From JAUILH01 sp964230215 (GTDB taxonomy: Bacteria > Bacteroidota > Bacteroidia > Flavobacteriales_D > JAUILH01), in contig CAXRGQ010000004.1 in assembly GCA_964230215.1 (NCBI GenBank), forward strand, positions 62,001-126,000: a DNA stretch of 64,000 nucleotides. The letters run 5' to 3'. Both the position numbers and the translations under genes were made by a program. A model generated the notes under the pieces. That model made no database searches, had not been told where the DNA came from, and saw only the letters and a list, made by a program, of their open reading frames with translations. This document shows positions 33,894 to 42,285 of this stretch, in pieces (the first letter of the stretch is position 1; each line of letters starts with the position of its first letter).

Positions 33894-35876
33894 ATGAAAA
33901 AAGTATTATTAACTGTTGCAATGTTTATTGCACTTAGTGCATCTGTGAGTGCACAATCGCCAAATGAATTTAATTATCAAGCTGTTGCAAGAGATGCTTC
34001 AGGGAATGTAATTGCCAATCAATCTGTGGGCGTTCAGATATCAATTATCGCTACAGACCCTACTACTGGAACAACTGTATATACAGAAACACATACTGTA
34101 AACACTAACGATTTCGGACTACTTAACTTCACCATCGGTTCAGGTACAGTAACTGCTGGAGATTTTACAACTATCGATTGGGGCAATGACGCACATTTCG
34201 TAGAAGTTAGTATGGACTTAACAGGTGGTACCACATATACTGTAATGGGTACACAGCAATTGGTGTCAGTACCTTATGCATTGCATGCAGAAACGGCTGG
34301 TAGTGTAGCGAATGATTTAGTAGATGATGCGGATGCTGATCCAGCAAACGAAATTCAAGATATATCATTATCTGGAACAGATTTGACGATTACATCTGGT
34401 TCTACCGTTGATTTATCTGTTTTACAAGACGGAGTGAATGATGCGGATGCTGATCCTTCTAACGAGATTCAGGATATTTCATTATCTGGAACTGATTTAA
34501 CCATTACATCTGGTTCAACTGTCGATTTATCTGTGGTTCAGGATGGTGTTAATGATGCAGATGCCGATCCAACCAACGAATTACAGGACTGGTCAACACT
34601 TCCAGGTATTCCTGCAGGCTTATTAGACGGTATTGATGACGTGGATGATGCGGATGCTGATCCATCGAATGAGATTCAGGATATATCTTTGGCTGGAACT
34701 GATTTAAGTATTACCTCTGGTTCGACTATCGATTTATCAGTGTTACAAGATGGTGTTGATGATGCAGATAACGACCCAACAAACGAACTTCAAGATTGGT
34801 CAACTCTTCCTGGTATTCCAGCTGGTTTATTAGATGGAATTGATGATGTGGATGATGCGGATGCTGATCCATCGAATGAGATTCAGGACATCTCGTTGTC
34901 AGGAACAGACTTAAGCATTACATCTGGATCAACTCTGGATTTATCAGTATTGCAAGACGGTGTTGATGATGCGGATAATGATCCAACGAACGAGATTGAA
35001 ACATGGTCTACACTAGCTGGTATTCCTGCTGGATTTGCAGATAACACAGATAACGTTGATGATGCGGATAACGATCCAACAAACGAGATTGAAACGTGGT
35101 CTACACTAGCAGGGATTCCTGCTGGATTTGCAGACAACACAGATAACGTGGATGATGCGGATAACAACCCAACAAATGAGATTCAATCTCTAAGTATTGC
35201 AGGTTCAAATCTTACTATTTCAGGAGGAAACACTGTTACATTGCCATCTGGAACTGGTATTTGGACAACCATAGGAACTGATCACCATGAAATTAATATG
35301 GGTAAAGATGCTGAAATAAGATATAGCCAATTTGATTTGAGTGGCAATGATTTTGGTGTAGGTCAAGGTGTATTTTGGGGGTCTGATCCTTTTGAAGATA
35401 CAGGTATGTTTACTGACGGTGACCAATTAATCTTTATATCACCAGGAGACAACCAGTTAGTTCAATTTTGGGAAGAGGATGCACATGTAATAGCTGCTCA
35501 AATAGCACAGTCAGGTGCCTATACTCAGATTTCAGATGAATCTAAGAAAGAGAATGTTCAGAAAATTCAAGGTGCATTAATGAAAATCATGAACTTGTCT
35601 GGATATACATATGAATTTATTCAGCACCCAGAAGAGATCAAAAAGGGAATGCCTAAAGAACTTGGAGTTGGTGTAATCGCTCAAGAGCTGAAAGAAGTTG
35701 AACCAAGATTGGTAACTCAAACACATCAAGGGCACTATTTGGTGAATTACGATGGAATTGTTCCAATTCTTATTGAAGCAACAAAAGAGCAACAAGACAT
35801 CATAAAAGATCAACAATCACAAATTGATGAGCTTAAAGCTGAAATTGAGGCAATAAAAGCTGCTATGAAAAAGTAA
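33894..35876 (+). CDS. Repeat surface protein with S74 intramolecular-chaperone C-terminus
   Basis: 660 residues. Signal peptide (MKKVLLTVAMFIALSASVSA), then an N-terminal beta domain (FNYQAVARDASGNVIANQSV, QQLVSVPYALHAETAG). The middle, about residues 140-430, is built of acidic repeats of two types: DADADPSNEIQDISLSGTDL with TSGSTVDLSVLQDG, and WSTLPGIPAGLLDGIDDVDD. The aspartate spacing suggests calcium binding. The C-terminus starts SDESKKENVQKI and ends in a coiled coil (EQQDIIKDQQSQIDELKAEI). This matches the tailspike/endosialidase Peptidase_S74 domain, whose Ser and Lys (spaced five apart) carry out self-cleavage after trimer assembly; both are present. A trimeric fibre-like surface protein is inferred. 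Confidence 0.83.
   Translation: MKKVLLTVAMFIALSASVSAQSPNEFNYQAVARDASGNVIANQSVGVQISIIATDPTTGTTVYTETHTVNTNDFGLLNFTIGSGTVTAGDFTTIDWGNDAHFVEVSMDLTGGTTYTVMGTQQLVSVPYALHAETAGSVANDLVDDADADPANEIQDISLSGTDLTITSGSTVDLSVLQDGVNDADADPSNEIQDISLSGTDLTITSGSTVDLSVVQDGVNDADADPTNELQDWSTLPGIPAGLLDGIDDVDDADADPSNEIQDISLAGTDLSITSGSTIDLSVLQDGVDDADNDPTNELQDWSTLPGIPAGLLDGIDDVDDADADPSNEIQDISLSGTDLSITSGSTLDLSVLQDGVDDADNDPTNEIETWSTLAGIPAGFADNTDNVDDADNDPTNEIETWSTLAGIPAGFADNTDNVDDADNNPTNEIQSLSIAGSNLTISGGNTVTLPSGTGIWTTIGTDHHEINMGKDAEIRYSQFDLSGNDFGVGQGVFWGSDPFEDTGMFTDGDQLIFISPGDNQLVQFWEEDAHVIAAQIAQSGAYTQISDESKKENVQKIQGALMKIMNLSGYTYEFIQHPEEIKKGMPKELGVGVIAQELKEVEPRLVTQTHQGHYLVNYDGIVPILIEATKEQQDIIKDQQSQIDELKAEIEAIKAAMKK
34320..35170 (+). 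repeat. Internal coding repeats of the S74 protein
   Basis: Repeated DNA units encode DDADADPSNEIQDIS-type and WSTLPGIPAG-type modules. Two adjacent WSTLAGIPAGFADNTDNVDD units near 35005-35160 are nearly identical at DNA level, indicating recent expansion. Confidence 0.8.
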
Positions 35877-35895
35877 ATCTTTTCATAATTATGTT

Positions 35896-35923
35896 AAAGC
35901 CCGGAGAAATCCGGGCTTTTTTT
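35896..35923 (+). terminator. Rho-independent terminator
   Basis: AGCCCGG (35898-35904), AGAAAT loop, CCGGGCT (35911-35917), then a run of T to 35923. It lies about 20 bases after the stop of the S74-domain gene and closes the two-gene unit. Confidence 0.92.
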
Positions 35924-36016
35924 ATGCTCTTGTTTCTAGACATGATGCAATTATTCCGCTCTAAAAGTTAAATGTCTATCTTTATTAGATGCTTCTTGTG
36001 ATTTGTCAGAACTAAA

Positions 36017-37156
36017 ATGAATAAAAGACCACTCATAAAATATCTGTTTTACACTTCAATAGTATTGTATGTTGTATCTTTTGCATCATGTAGACAAGAC
36101 AAAGCGCCAGTGATAGTGGAAATGGAGGCGCACCCCAACCCCGTGCTTCCCACAACACCTTACAATTACAACGACACATTACCCACACACTTTGACGCAC
36201 CTGTCTTACAGTTTTTTAATTCTACTCCCAGCAACAATCCAATTACTGATGAAGGAGCTACACTAGGGCGTGTTTTGTTTTATGATAAACAGTTATCAGC
36301 GGATAATACAGTGGCATGTGCCAGTTGCCATCTGCAAGAACGAGCATTCAGTGATCCCGTGGCATTTAGTGTCGGAATTAACGGTCAGCACTCATCACGA
36401 AACAGTATGAGTTGTGTGAATATGCGATGGGGATTCAGGTTCTTTTGGGACTTACGAGCAAACGGTTTAGAAAATCAAGTTTTGATGCCTATTCAAGATC
36501 CAAAGGAGATGGCAATGGATTTAAACGATTTAGAAGAGAAACTGAGTGGTATCTCGTATTATCCAGAATTGTTCTATGAGGCCTTTGGAGATTCAAATAT
36601 TACACAAACTAATATTGCGCGTGCACTTGCCCAGTTCTTAAGGTCAATCGTGAGTTATAGATCGAAATATGATGAAGGTGTGGCGAGTAACTTCAGCAAT
36701 TTCACATCTGATGAATTGGCAGGCAAACAATTGTTCTATAATGGTCAGACACGTTGTAACCAGTGTCACATGACAGAGTTGTTTATCAGCAATGGGGGAA
36801 TGAATAATGGTTTGGATTTGCAATATCTAGATAATGGTGTTGGAGATTTTTCGGGCAATCCTAGTCAAAACGGTCAATTTAAAACGGTTACATTGCGAAA
36901 TATAGAATTAACTGGACCCTACATGCATGATGGCAGATTCACTAGCCTAGAGGAGGTAATGAATCATTATGACGGAAATATTCAACAACACGTAAATCTA
37001 AGCGATCAGCTGACAAATGACTTTGAAATAGGAGGGACCCCAATCGAGCTAAATCTAACGCCGCAAGAAAAACAGCAAATGATCGCATTCATGAAAACTT
37101 TGACGGATTATAGTTTAATAAATGACCCGAGATTTTCTAATCCGTTTCCTCAATAA
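36017..37156 (+). CDS. Di-haem cytochrome c peroxidase family lipoprotein
   Basis: 379 residues; the N-terminal hydrophobic stretch ending SFASC suggests a lipoprotein. Two c-type haem motifs occur: CASCH at residues 101-105 and CNQCH at 247-251. Family blocks include GRVLFYDKQLSADNTVACAS, RNSMSCVNMRWGFRFFWDLR, GKQLFYNGQTRCNQC and TVTLRNIELTGPYMHDGRF with the distal Met. Such enzymes reduce periplasmic peroxide with electrons from cytochrome c or, in MauG relatives, modify proteins. It is a single gene following the terminator. Confidence 0.93.
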   Translation: MNKRPLIKYLFYTSIVLYVVSFASCRQDKAPVIVEMEAHPNPVLPTTPYNYNDTLPTHFDAPVLQFFNSTPSNNPITDEGATLGRVLFYDKQLSADNTVACASCHLQERAFSDPVAFSVGINGQHSSRNSMSCVNMRWGFRFFWDLRANGLENQVLMPIQDPKEMAMDLNDLEEKLSGISYYPELFYEAFGDSNITQTNIARALAQFLRSIVSYRSKYDEGVASNFSNFTSDELAGKQLFYNGQTRCNQCHMTELFISNGGMNNGLDLQYLDNGVGDFSGNPSQNGQFKTVTLRNIELTGPYMHDGRFTSLEEVMNHYDGNIQQHVNLSDQLTNDFEIGGTPIELNLTPQEKQQMIAFMKTLTDYSLINDPRFSNPFPQ

Positions 37157-37489
37157 TTAGTATCTTTAAATTACTCAGCACAATTCATTGAGAATATGTT
37201 GCTGTACTGCGAAAGCAGGACCCACATAGTCTGTTTTTAAACCTAACGCTTTTTAAATTGTGGACTATATTGTTTTGCCAATGGCGTGCCGCTGAACTTT
37301 GTTCTGGGCGGATTACAGAGTCAGAACTGCATCCGCATCTATGTTATTTGGAGGTTTAATAAACTCCATCCTATGTGGGTTGTTTTTTGCCTTTTATGTT
37401 GATATCCACTTTTTTATGTTGAAAGGAAATCGTAACATTTTGGGCTACACTACGTCTATATATTATATATTTCCCTAAAATTTTAAACT
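37157..37489 (+). ncRNA. Intergenic region with a possible structured non-coding RNA
   Basis: No gene fits these 333 bases. ACCCACATAG at 37220-37229 is the exact reverse complement of CTATGTGGGT at 37371-37380, which is followed at once by TGTTTTTT. Between the arms are a GCGGAT/ATCCGC hairpin (37308-37336) and GGAGGTTT/AAACTCC (37350-37367, one bulge); just before them is a CTGC-GAAA-GCAG tetraloop hairpin (37207-37218). A promoter-like TATCTTTA lies near 37170. A long-range closing stem, internal hairpins and a terminal U run suggest a transcript of about 170-210 bases. Size and shape recall 6S RNA, but no conserved sequence was recognised. Confidence 0.4.
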
Positions 37490-38299
37490 ATGAGTGCTCC
37501 CGTATATATAGTTCCCCATGATTTTACAGAAGTAGCTGATAAGGCAGTTTACCAAGCATTGAGAGTGGCTAAACGTTCGCACGGAAAAGTTGCTCTTCTT
37601 CATGTTGTAGACAATCAGAAGAAAGTAGCGCCCGCTGAAGATAAGCTAAAAGAGATTATCGCAAGGTTTAAAAAAGAATACCCAGAAGCCAGTATGTATG
37701 CATTGGTTAAAAAAGGGAGCATTTTCACAGATATTGGCAAAACAGCTGAAGAGTATAAGGCGAGTTTAATCATAATGGGAACGCACGGTGCAAAGGGAAT
37801 GCAAAAGGTGTTCGGTAGTTTTGCAATTAAGGTTATTGCGAGTACTCATGTTCCGTTTATGGTGGTACAAACTGGTAGAAAGACTGAAAATATTGATAGT
37901 ATTGTCTTTCCAGTAGACATTAACGTTGAGAGCTTGCAGATACTAGAAACGGCTCTGTACATGGCGAAGGTGTTTGGAGCGAAAATCCACCTTGTAGCGG
38001 AGGATCACTCAGATAAAGGCTACGCATCTCGTATTCAAACTAGAATGAAGGTAGTACTCAAGAAGTTTAAAGAAGAGGGAATTGACTATGAAGCAGAGTT
38101 TTTATCTGGACGCGACTCATTCCAGCAGAAAATCATTGACTACGGTAAGAAAATTGACGCTAGTATGTTCGCCGCTACATACGATTCAGACAAGCTATTG
38201 GCGAGTTTAGATAAGTTTACCCAAACGCTAATTACCAATGAGTTGGGTCGTCCTTGTGTGGTAATTCACTCGCAGAACGCAACAAAAGGATTCTTCTAG
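37490..38299 (+). CDS. Universal stress protein, tandem UspA domains
   Basis: 269 residues with two UspA folds. The first (1-140) is complete: YIVPHDFTEVADKAVYQALR, ALLHVV, IIMGTHGAKGMQKVFGSFA and VPFMVV, the nucleotide-binding G-x2-G-x9-G-type loop. The second (145-265) is more divergent (SIVFPVDINVESLQILETAL ... ASMFAATYDSD) and lacks the glycine loop. Tandem forms are common in Bacteroidota. A cytoplasmic stress-related, ATP-binding protein is expected. It is followed by a 4-base tail-to-tail overlap with the helicase gene. Confidence 0.9.
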   Translation: MSAPVYIVPHDFTEVADKAVYQALRVAKRSHGKVALLHVVDNQKKVAPAEDKLKEIIARFKKEYPEASMYALVKKGSIFTDIGKTAEEYKASLIIMGTHGAKGMQKVFGSFAIKVIASTHVPFMVVQTGRKTENIDSIVFPVDINVESLQILETALYMAKVFGAKIHLVAEDHSDKGYASRIQTRMKVVLKKFKEEGIDYEAEFLSGRDSFQQKIIDYGKKIDASMFAATYDSDKLLASLDKFTQTLITNELGRPCVVIHSQNATKGFF

Positions 38300-39516
38300 G
38301 ATTTCTTGCGCTTAAAATTGCCCTTTTTCTTACTGAAATGACGTTTCTTATTGGGACGCCTGTCAGATACTTTCCACTCGGGACTTTCACCAATATTTGA
38401 TGGTGTAGGAATTTTTACTACTTCCTTTTCTATTAGATCTTCAATCTTTTTAAATGAGAACATGTCGTCATTATTGATTAGAGTTATCGCAACACCGGTG
38501 GTATCAGCTCTTGCAGTACGTCCAATCCTGTGTACATAGTCTTCAGCGTCTGAAGGCACATTGTAATTAATAACCAAATTGATGTCTTTGATGTCAATTC
38601 CTCGTGAGATCACATCCGTAGCCACTAAAACCCGCACCTTTTTGTTTCTAAAGTCAAGTAGTACTTGCTCTCTTTCATCTTGCTCAAGGTCAGATGAGAT
38701 GCCTTTTGCCGCTAAATTGTGTTTGTTTAAGTATCGTACAATAGAGCTCACTTGTTTTTTGGTAGAAGAGAAAATAATAATGCTTTTGTACTCTTCTTTA
38801 CCCTTGATCAACTCACATATAAGCGGAATCTTATTTTCATCGTATACTAAATAGCTCGCTTGCAATACACCTTCAGCCGGTTTCGATATGGCTATACTGA
38901 TTTCTTGGGGTGAATTGAGTATCCGTTTGGATAAATCACGAATTTTTGGTGGCATTGTGGCGCTAAACATTAGGTTTTGACGCTCTTTTGGTAGAAACGA
39001 TACTATTTTTAGGATATCATCAAAGAAACCAATATCTAACATTCTGTCTGCTTCATCCAATACTAAAAAGCTAAGAGAGCTAAAGTCTACGTAGCCTAGG
39101 TTTAAGTGCGAGATTAACTTACCTGGCGTAGCCACTAATATGTCGACACCTTCAAGGATGGCCTTTTTTTGCGCCGACCAATCATCTCCGTCGCCGCCCC
39201 CGTACAAAGCCATTGAAGATATTCCACATCCGTAACTTAGTCCATCAATTTGCTGATCTATTTGTATGGCCAACTCTCTTGTAGGTACTACAACTAAGGC
39301 TTTTATTTGGTTGCCAGATTGACGCATAATCTTGTCAATCATCGGAATTAGGAAGGCACCGGTTTTACCCGTACCTGTCTGAGCACAGGCAATGATGTCT
39401 TTGTTGTCTTTAATAATTGGAATTGCTTGTGATTGAATAGGAGTGGCTTCTTCAAAGCCCATGTAGCCTATAGCTTCCTCTAAATCGGGATGCAAATTTA
39501 ATTCAGTAAATTTCAT
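38296..39516 (-). CDS. DEAD-box RNA helicase (RhlE-like)
   Basis: 406 residues. Motifs in order: Q motif (GFEEATPIQSQAIP), I (AQTGTGKT), Ia (PTRELAIQ), Ib (TPGKL), II (VLDEADRML), III (FSATMP), IV-V (VLVATDVISRGIDI) and VI (YVHRIGRTARA). The basic tail RRPNKKRHFSKKKGNFKRKK is typical for RhlE-like helicases that bind rRNA or structured RNA. Its start overlaps the stop of the upstream CvfB-like gene by 4 bases, so both belong to an RNA-related operon. Confidence 0.96.
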   Translation of the reverse strand: MKFTELNLHPDLEEAIGYMGFEEATPIQSQAIPIIKDNKDIIACAQTGTGKTGAFLIPMIDKIMRQSGNQIKALVVVPTRELAIQIDQQIDGLSYGCGISSMALYGGGDGDDWSAQKKAILEGVDILVATPGKLISHLNLGYVDFSSLSFLVLDEADRMLDIGFFDDILKIVSFLPKERQNLMFSATMPPKIRDLSKRILNSPQEISIAISKPAEGVLQASYLVYDENKIPLICELIKGKEEYKSIIIFSSTKKQVSSIVRYLNKHNLAAKGISSDLEQDEREQVLLDFRNKKVRVLVATDVISRGIDIKDINLVINYNVPSDAEDYVHRIGRTARADTTGVAITLINNDDMFSFKKIEDLIEKEVVKIPTPSNIGESPEWKVSDRRPNKKRHFSKKKGNFKRKKS

Positions 39517-40376
39517 TCTTTTGTTCTCTGTTGTTTAAATCGAATCCCGTCATTTTCGATTATTATTAGTCCTTTTTTATAGAGATTGCCTATTGCGCGT
39601 TTAAACGCCTTCTTGCTTATCCCTAAACTTGATTTTATGACCTCAGGGTCTGTTTTGTCGTGTAGCAAAGCAGAACCTCCATGTTCCTTTAAATAGTCTA
39701 TTACGCGTTGCGAATCAGGCTCAATACTTTTATAGCCTATATTCTGTAGGCTAATATCCAACTTTTTATCTTCACGAATATTCTTGACAAACGCTTTCAT
39801 GCGCTGACCTACGGAGATAGCGGTAAAAATTTCATTATGATACATCAAGCCTTCGTGAATGTCTTCTACAATCACCTTATAACCTAAGTCAGTAGCTTCC
39901 CAGACAACAATGTCAACTTCATCGCCTTTTTTAACCGTGATATTGTCTGGGTGCAAGAATTTAGAGAGTTTTGTAGAGCCCACTAGGCGATTACTTACTT
40001 CATCGTGATAAACATAGATAAGGTAAGTGCGGCCTTCTTGCATTGGCCCAATCTGCTCGTCATAAGGTACAAGCAGATCTTTGTGAAGTCCCCAATCCAT
40101 AAACGCACCAAAATCAGTAACAGCTTTAACCTTTAAAGGGCCGAATTCGTGCAGCATTAAATTAGGTTTATCTGTAACCGCAACCAGCCTGTCTTCAGAA
40201 TCGGTATAGACAAATACATCAATTTCATCACCTTCCTTAAATTCCTCTTTAACATAGGATGCTGGAAGTAACACGGTATCTTCATTTTCGTCCTCTGGTT
40301 CAATCTCTGCTAAGTACGCACCTTGAGGTTTGAAATAATTGATTTTGAGTTTATTAAATACTCCTTGTTGAATCAT
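39513..40376 (-). CDS. CvfB-like S1 RNA-binding protein
   Basis: 287 residues with three S1-type OB folds in tandem and a C-terminal winged helix: an N-terminal divergent S1 (NYFKPQGAYLAEIEP), a second with LKVKAVTDFGAFMDWGLHKD, a third with KVIVEDIHEGLMYHNEIFTA and VKNIREDKKLDISLQ, then SSLGISKKAFKRAIGNLYKK. This is the architecture of CvfB/YitL, RNA-binding regulators in other bacteria. It is coupled to the helicase downstream and lies 3 bases from the small gene upstream. Confidence 0.9.
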   Translation of the reverse strand: MIQQGVFNKLKINYFKPQGAYLAEIEPEDENEDTVLLPASYVKEEFKEGDEIDVFVYTDSEDRLVAVTDKPNLMLHEFGPLKVKAVTDFGAFMDWGLHKDLLVPYDEQIGPMQEGRTYLIYVYHDEVSNRLVGSTKLSKFLHPDNITVKKGDEVDIVVWEATDLGYKVIVEDIHEGLMYHNEIFTAISVGQRMKAFVKNIREDKKLDISLQNIGYKSIEPDSQRVIDYLKEHGGSALLHDKTDPEVIKSSLGISKKAFKRAIGNLYKKGLIIIENDGIRFKQQRTKE

Positions 40377-40379
40377 TAC

Positions 40380-40577
40380 TTAAGTGTCTAAATCTAATTC
40401 TAATTGATTGTCTTCTTCGGGTCTGTCTTTTAAAAAACGTTGGAAGTAATAGTGCTGCGTTTTAACTGAGCTCTTAAATACTTCTTCATAATTGTAGCCA
40501 TGATCAATTAACCAAGATACAAAATCATCAATCAATTCTGGTGGATAATTCGTTTGTATCGGTTCTAGGCCAGACAT
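40380..40577 (-). CDS. Small conserved-looking cytoplasmic protein
   Basis: 65 residues with no signal peptide or membrane segment; mostly helical with an acidic tail (PEEDNQLELDLDT). The segment IDDFVSWLIDHGYNYEEVFK looks like a compact helical unit. It has not been recognised as a named family. The 3-base spacing to the CvfB-like gene and the A-rich start support it being real and part of the RNA-handling operon. Confidence 0.65.
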   Translation of the reverse strand: MSGLEPIQTNYPPELIDDFVSWLIDHGYNYEEVFKSSVKTQHYYFQRFLKDRPEEDNQLELDLDT

Positions 40578-40618
40578 GGCTCAAAGGTAGTAAATAAACG
40601 ATTGCTTATAGTATTAAC

Positions 40619-41419
40619 TTATTCCAAGGCGTAGGTATATTTTCGAACTACATAATGTGCCTTTCTCTGGTCATTAGCTACCAATGATTTCGAGTTAACA
40701 GGCATACTAGAAATCATGCATTCCCTTCGTGTCCAATTGTTGTGTTTGTCATATGTGTATACATATTCTTGAATGTGAATAGTGCCATCAGATATGATTT
40801 CTTTCTTTTCGACATCTCCGTTCTTATTGATGTACTCGATTATGTAATACTCGTCACCATTTCGATTTATGCCTTTTGCACGAACAATCGAATCTTTATA
40901 ATAATAAGTTCTGGTGGTCCCATGTTCAATGCCATCTATAATCTTCTCTTCCAAGATCTTCCCTAATATAGAATCGTGACGATATACCTCATATAATGTC
41001 GTGTCTCCATTGTGCAGTTTGCTCTTTGTGCAATTGGTAAAACTACTATCATAGCTGTATATGTAGGTTTCTTGATGTTCTAAATCATCATCTGAGTACT
41101 CGTTGGTATACGTTTCATATATATCTGTTTGTTGATATAGTCCAAATTCATTTAAGGAACTTCTTTCCACTGTCCAGCCATCAAAGCCGATATAGGCATG
41201 ATCAAGCGTGTTTTCTGATTCGTTCAATGTGTAAGCATCATAGGCGTGAGTCATTTCGCTTGGAACCCCTTCATTATACATATACATACTCTCGCTGTAA
41301 GCAATTACTTCACCATTTAGCTTAGTCATAGGGTTGTAATTTTGTCCTACTGCACACAAACTGGGTAAGTAAATACCAGCAATTATTGCCAATCTATAAA
41401 CCATTTCTAAACGCTTCAT
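40619..41419 (-). CDS. Secreted YD-repeat-like hypothetical protein
   Basis: 266 residues. A signal peptide (MVYRLAIIAGIYLPSLCAVG, with either of two close Met starts) precedes repeated beta-hairpin strands rich in Tyr, Asp and Lys, such as HGTTRTYYYKDSIVRAKGIN, YIIEYINKNGDVEKKE and YVYTYDKHNNWTRREC. The last is the typical Y-x-Y-D-x2-N-W form of Bacteroidota secreted proteins related to RHS/YD repeats. It starts within the 3' end of the preceding gene (26-base overlap). Function unknown. Confidence 0.72.
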   Translation of the reverse strand: MKRLEMVYRLAIIAGIYLPSLCAVGQNYNPMTKLNGEVIAYSESMYMYNEGVPSEMTHAYDAYTLNESENTLDHAYIGFDGWTVERSSLNEFGLYQQTDIYETYTNEYSDDDLEHQETYIYSYDSSFTNCTKSKLHNGDTTLYEVYRHDSILGKILEEKIIDGIEHGTTRTYYYKDSIVRAKGINRNGDEYYIIEYINKNGDVEKKEIISDGTIHIQEYVYTYDKHNNWTRRECMISSMPVNSKSLVANDQRKAHYVVRKYTYALE

Positions 41420-41900
41420 TGAGTTCTCTAAAATCTAATTTGCCTTCTGTTCGGCACAAGTAATTTAAGATAATTATCCCTTTTTCTATACGTTTCTCAG
41501 AAGATTTAAATTTAGAAACGATATGTAAAAGGCTGCGTTTCTTGCCTGGTGTGAGCAGCTCGAAATACTTTGCACCTAATTTATCTTGTTCTAATAGCTC
41601 TTCAAATTCAGGTGGGAGGTAGGTACCGTATTTACTTTCGTCGGGTTTTAATACTACGTTAACTTCTGAGCCTAACTCTAGTTTGAGTTTGTTTCTAACT
41701 TCCTTATTGATGTTGATGAAGAATCCTTTCTCTCCATCCGGCATTAATGCACAATACCACGTATAAGTGTGATTAAGTGTGCATATCACCCTAGTAGAAT
41801 GATGTTTTATAAAATGGGCTGAGATTTCTTTGGGAACAGCAAAATAATGGCTCCACAGGTTCGAATCGAATTCATTTATTACAGCACGAAACGTATTCAT
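41394..41900 (-). CDS. DUF1905/YdeI-like protein
   Basis: 168 residues, cytoplasmic. The first half matches DUF1905 (SHYFAVPKEISAHFIKHHST, TWYCALMPDGEKGFFININK EVRNKL with a beta-barrel strand pattern), the second the OmpD-associated YdeI-type helix bundle (LPPEFEELLEQDKLGAKYFE, LTPGKKRSLLHIVSKFKSSE KRIEKG). Such two-domain proteins are common in Bacteroidota; they have been linked to bacteriocin protection by name only. It follows the HMA gene in a minus-strand run and overlaps the YD-repeat gene. Confidence 0.78.
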   Translation of the reverse strand: MNTFRAVINEFDSNLWSHYFAVPKEISAHFIKHHSTRVICTLNHTYTWYCALMPDGEKGFFININKEVRNKLKLELGSEVNVVLKPDESKYGTYLPPEFEELLEQDKLGAKYFELLTPGKKRSLLHIVSKFKSSEKRIEKGIIILNYLCRTEGKLDFRELNEAFRNGL

Positions 41901-41911
41901 GCTACAATATA

Positions 41912-42280
41912 CTAATCATGTGCGTGTTTCCCATGATGTTTGTGCTCTTCACATACGTGTCCTCTGTTGTTTTTTGCTTTCGGGTCGGCCTCCATGCCAT
42001 CAATCGTATAACCTAAGGCAGAAACTCGTTTTTTAATCGTTTCAAGATCCGTTTTATTTTGGTTGTATTTCACGGATAGAATGTGTTGGTCTAGAATAAC
42101 GTTGGCATATACCACACCTTTAGCAAATCGCAAATCTTCCTCGATTTTTTCTTCGCATTCGTGGCATTCGGCATCAACGCTTAGTTTTGCCTTTTGTATT
42201 CTTTTACTCGAATCTTGCGAAAACGCTGGTTGTGCTACAAATAATAATGTGAGTAAACTAAATATTAATCTTGCTTTCAT
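41912..42280 (-). CDS. Secreted HMA-domain metal-binding protein
   Basis: 122 residues with a signal peptide (MKARLIFSLLTLLFVAQPAFS) and one heavy-metal-associated domain. The metal site is ECHECEEKIEEDL, a C-x2-C in the usual position after the first strand, followed by FAKGVVYANVILDQHILSVK and KKRVSALGYTIDG. A His-rich tail (HVCEEHKHHGKHAHD) offers a second site. It would bind Cu(I), Zn or similar in the periplasm. It starts 5 bases after the TonB receptor gene, and the two surely work on the same metal. Confidence 0.9.
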   Translation of the reverse strand: MKARLIFSLLTLLFVAQPAFSQDSSKRIQKAKLSVDAECHECEEKIEEDLRFAKGVVYANVILDQHILSVKYNQNKTDLETIKKRVSALGYTIDGMEADPKAKNNRGHVCEEHKHHGKHAHD

Positions 42281-42285
42281 ATTAA

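Noticed and set aside
35527..35876. Prophage remnant suggested by the tailspike-type S74 domain
   Set aside because: No other phage gene is nearby, and the protein has a signal peptide and Bacteroidota-type N-terminus.
41859..41868. GGTTCGAATC, the T-arm consensus of tRNA genes
   Set aside because: It lies inside the DUF1905-like coding sequence and no acceptor, D or anticodon arms can be folded around it.
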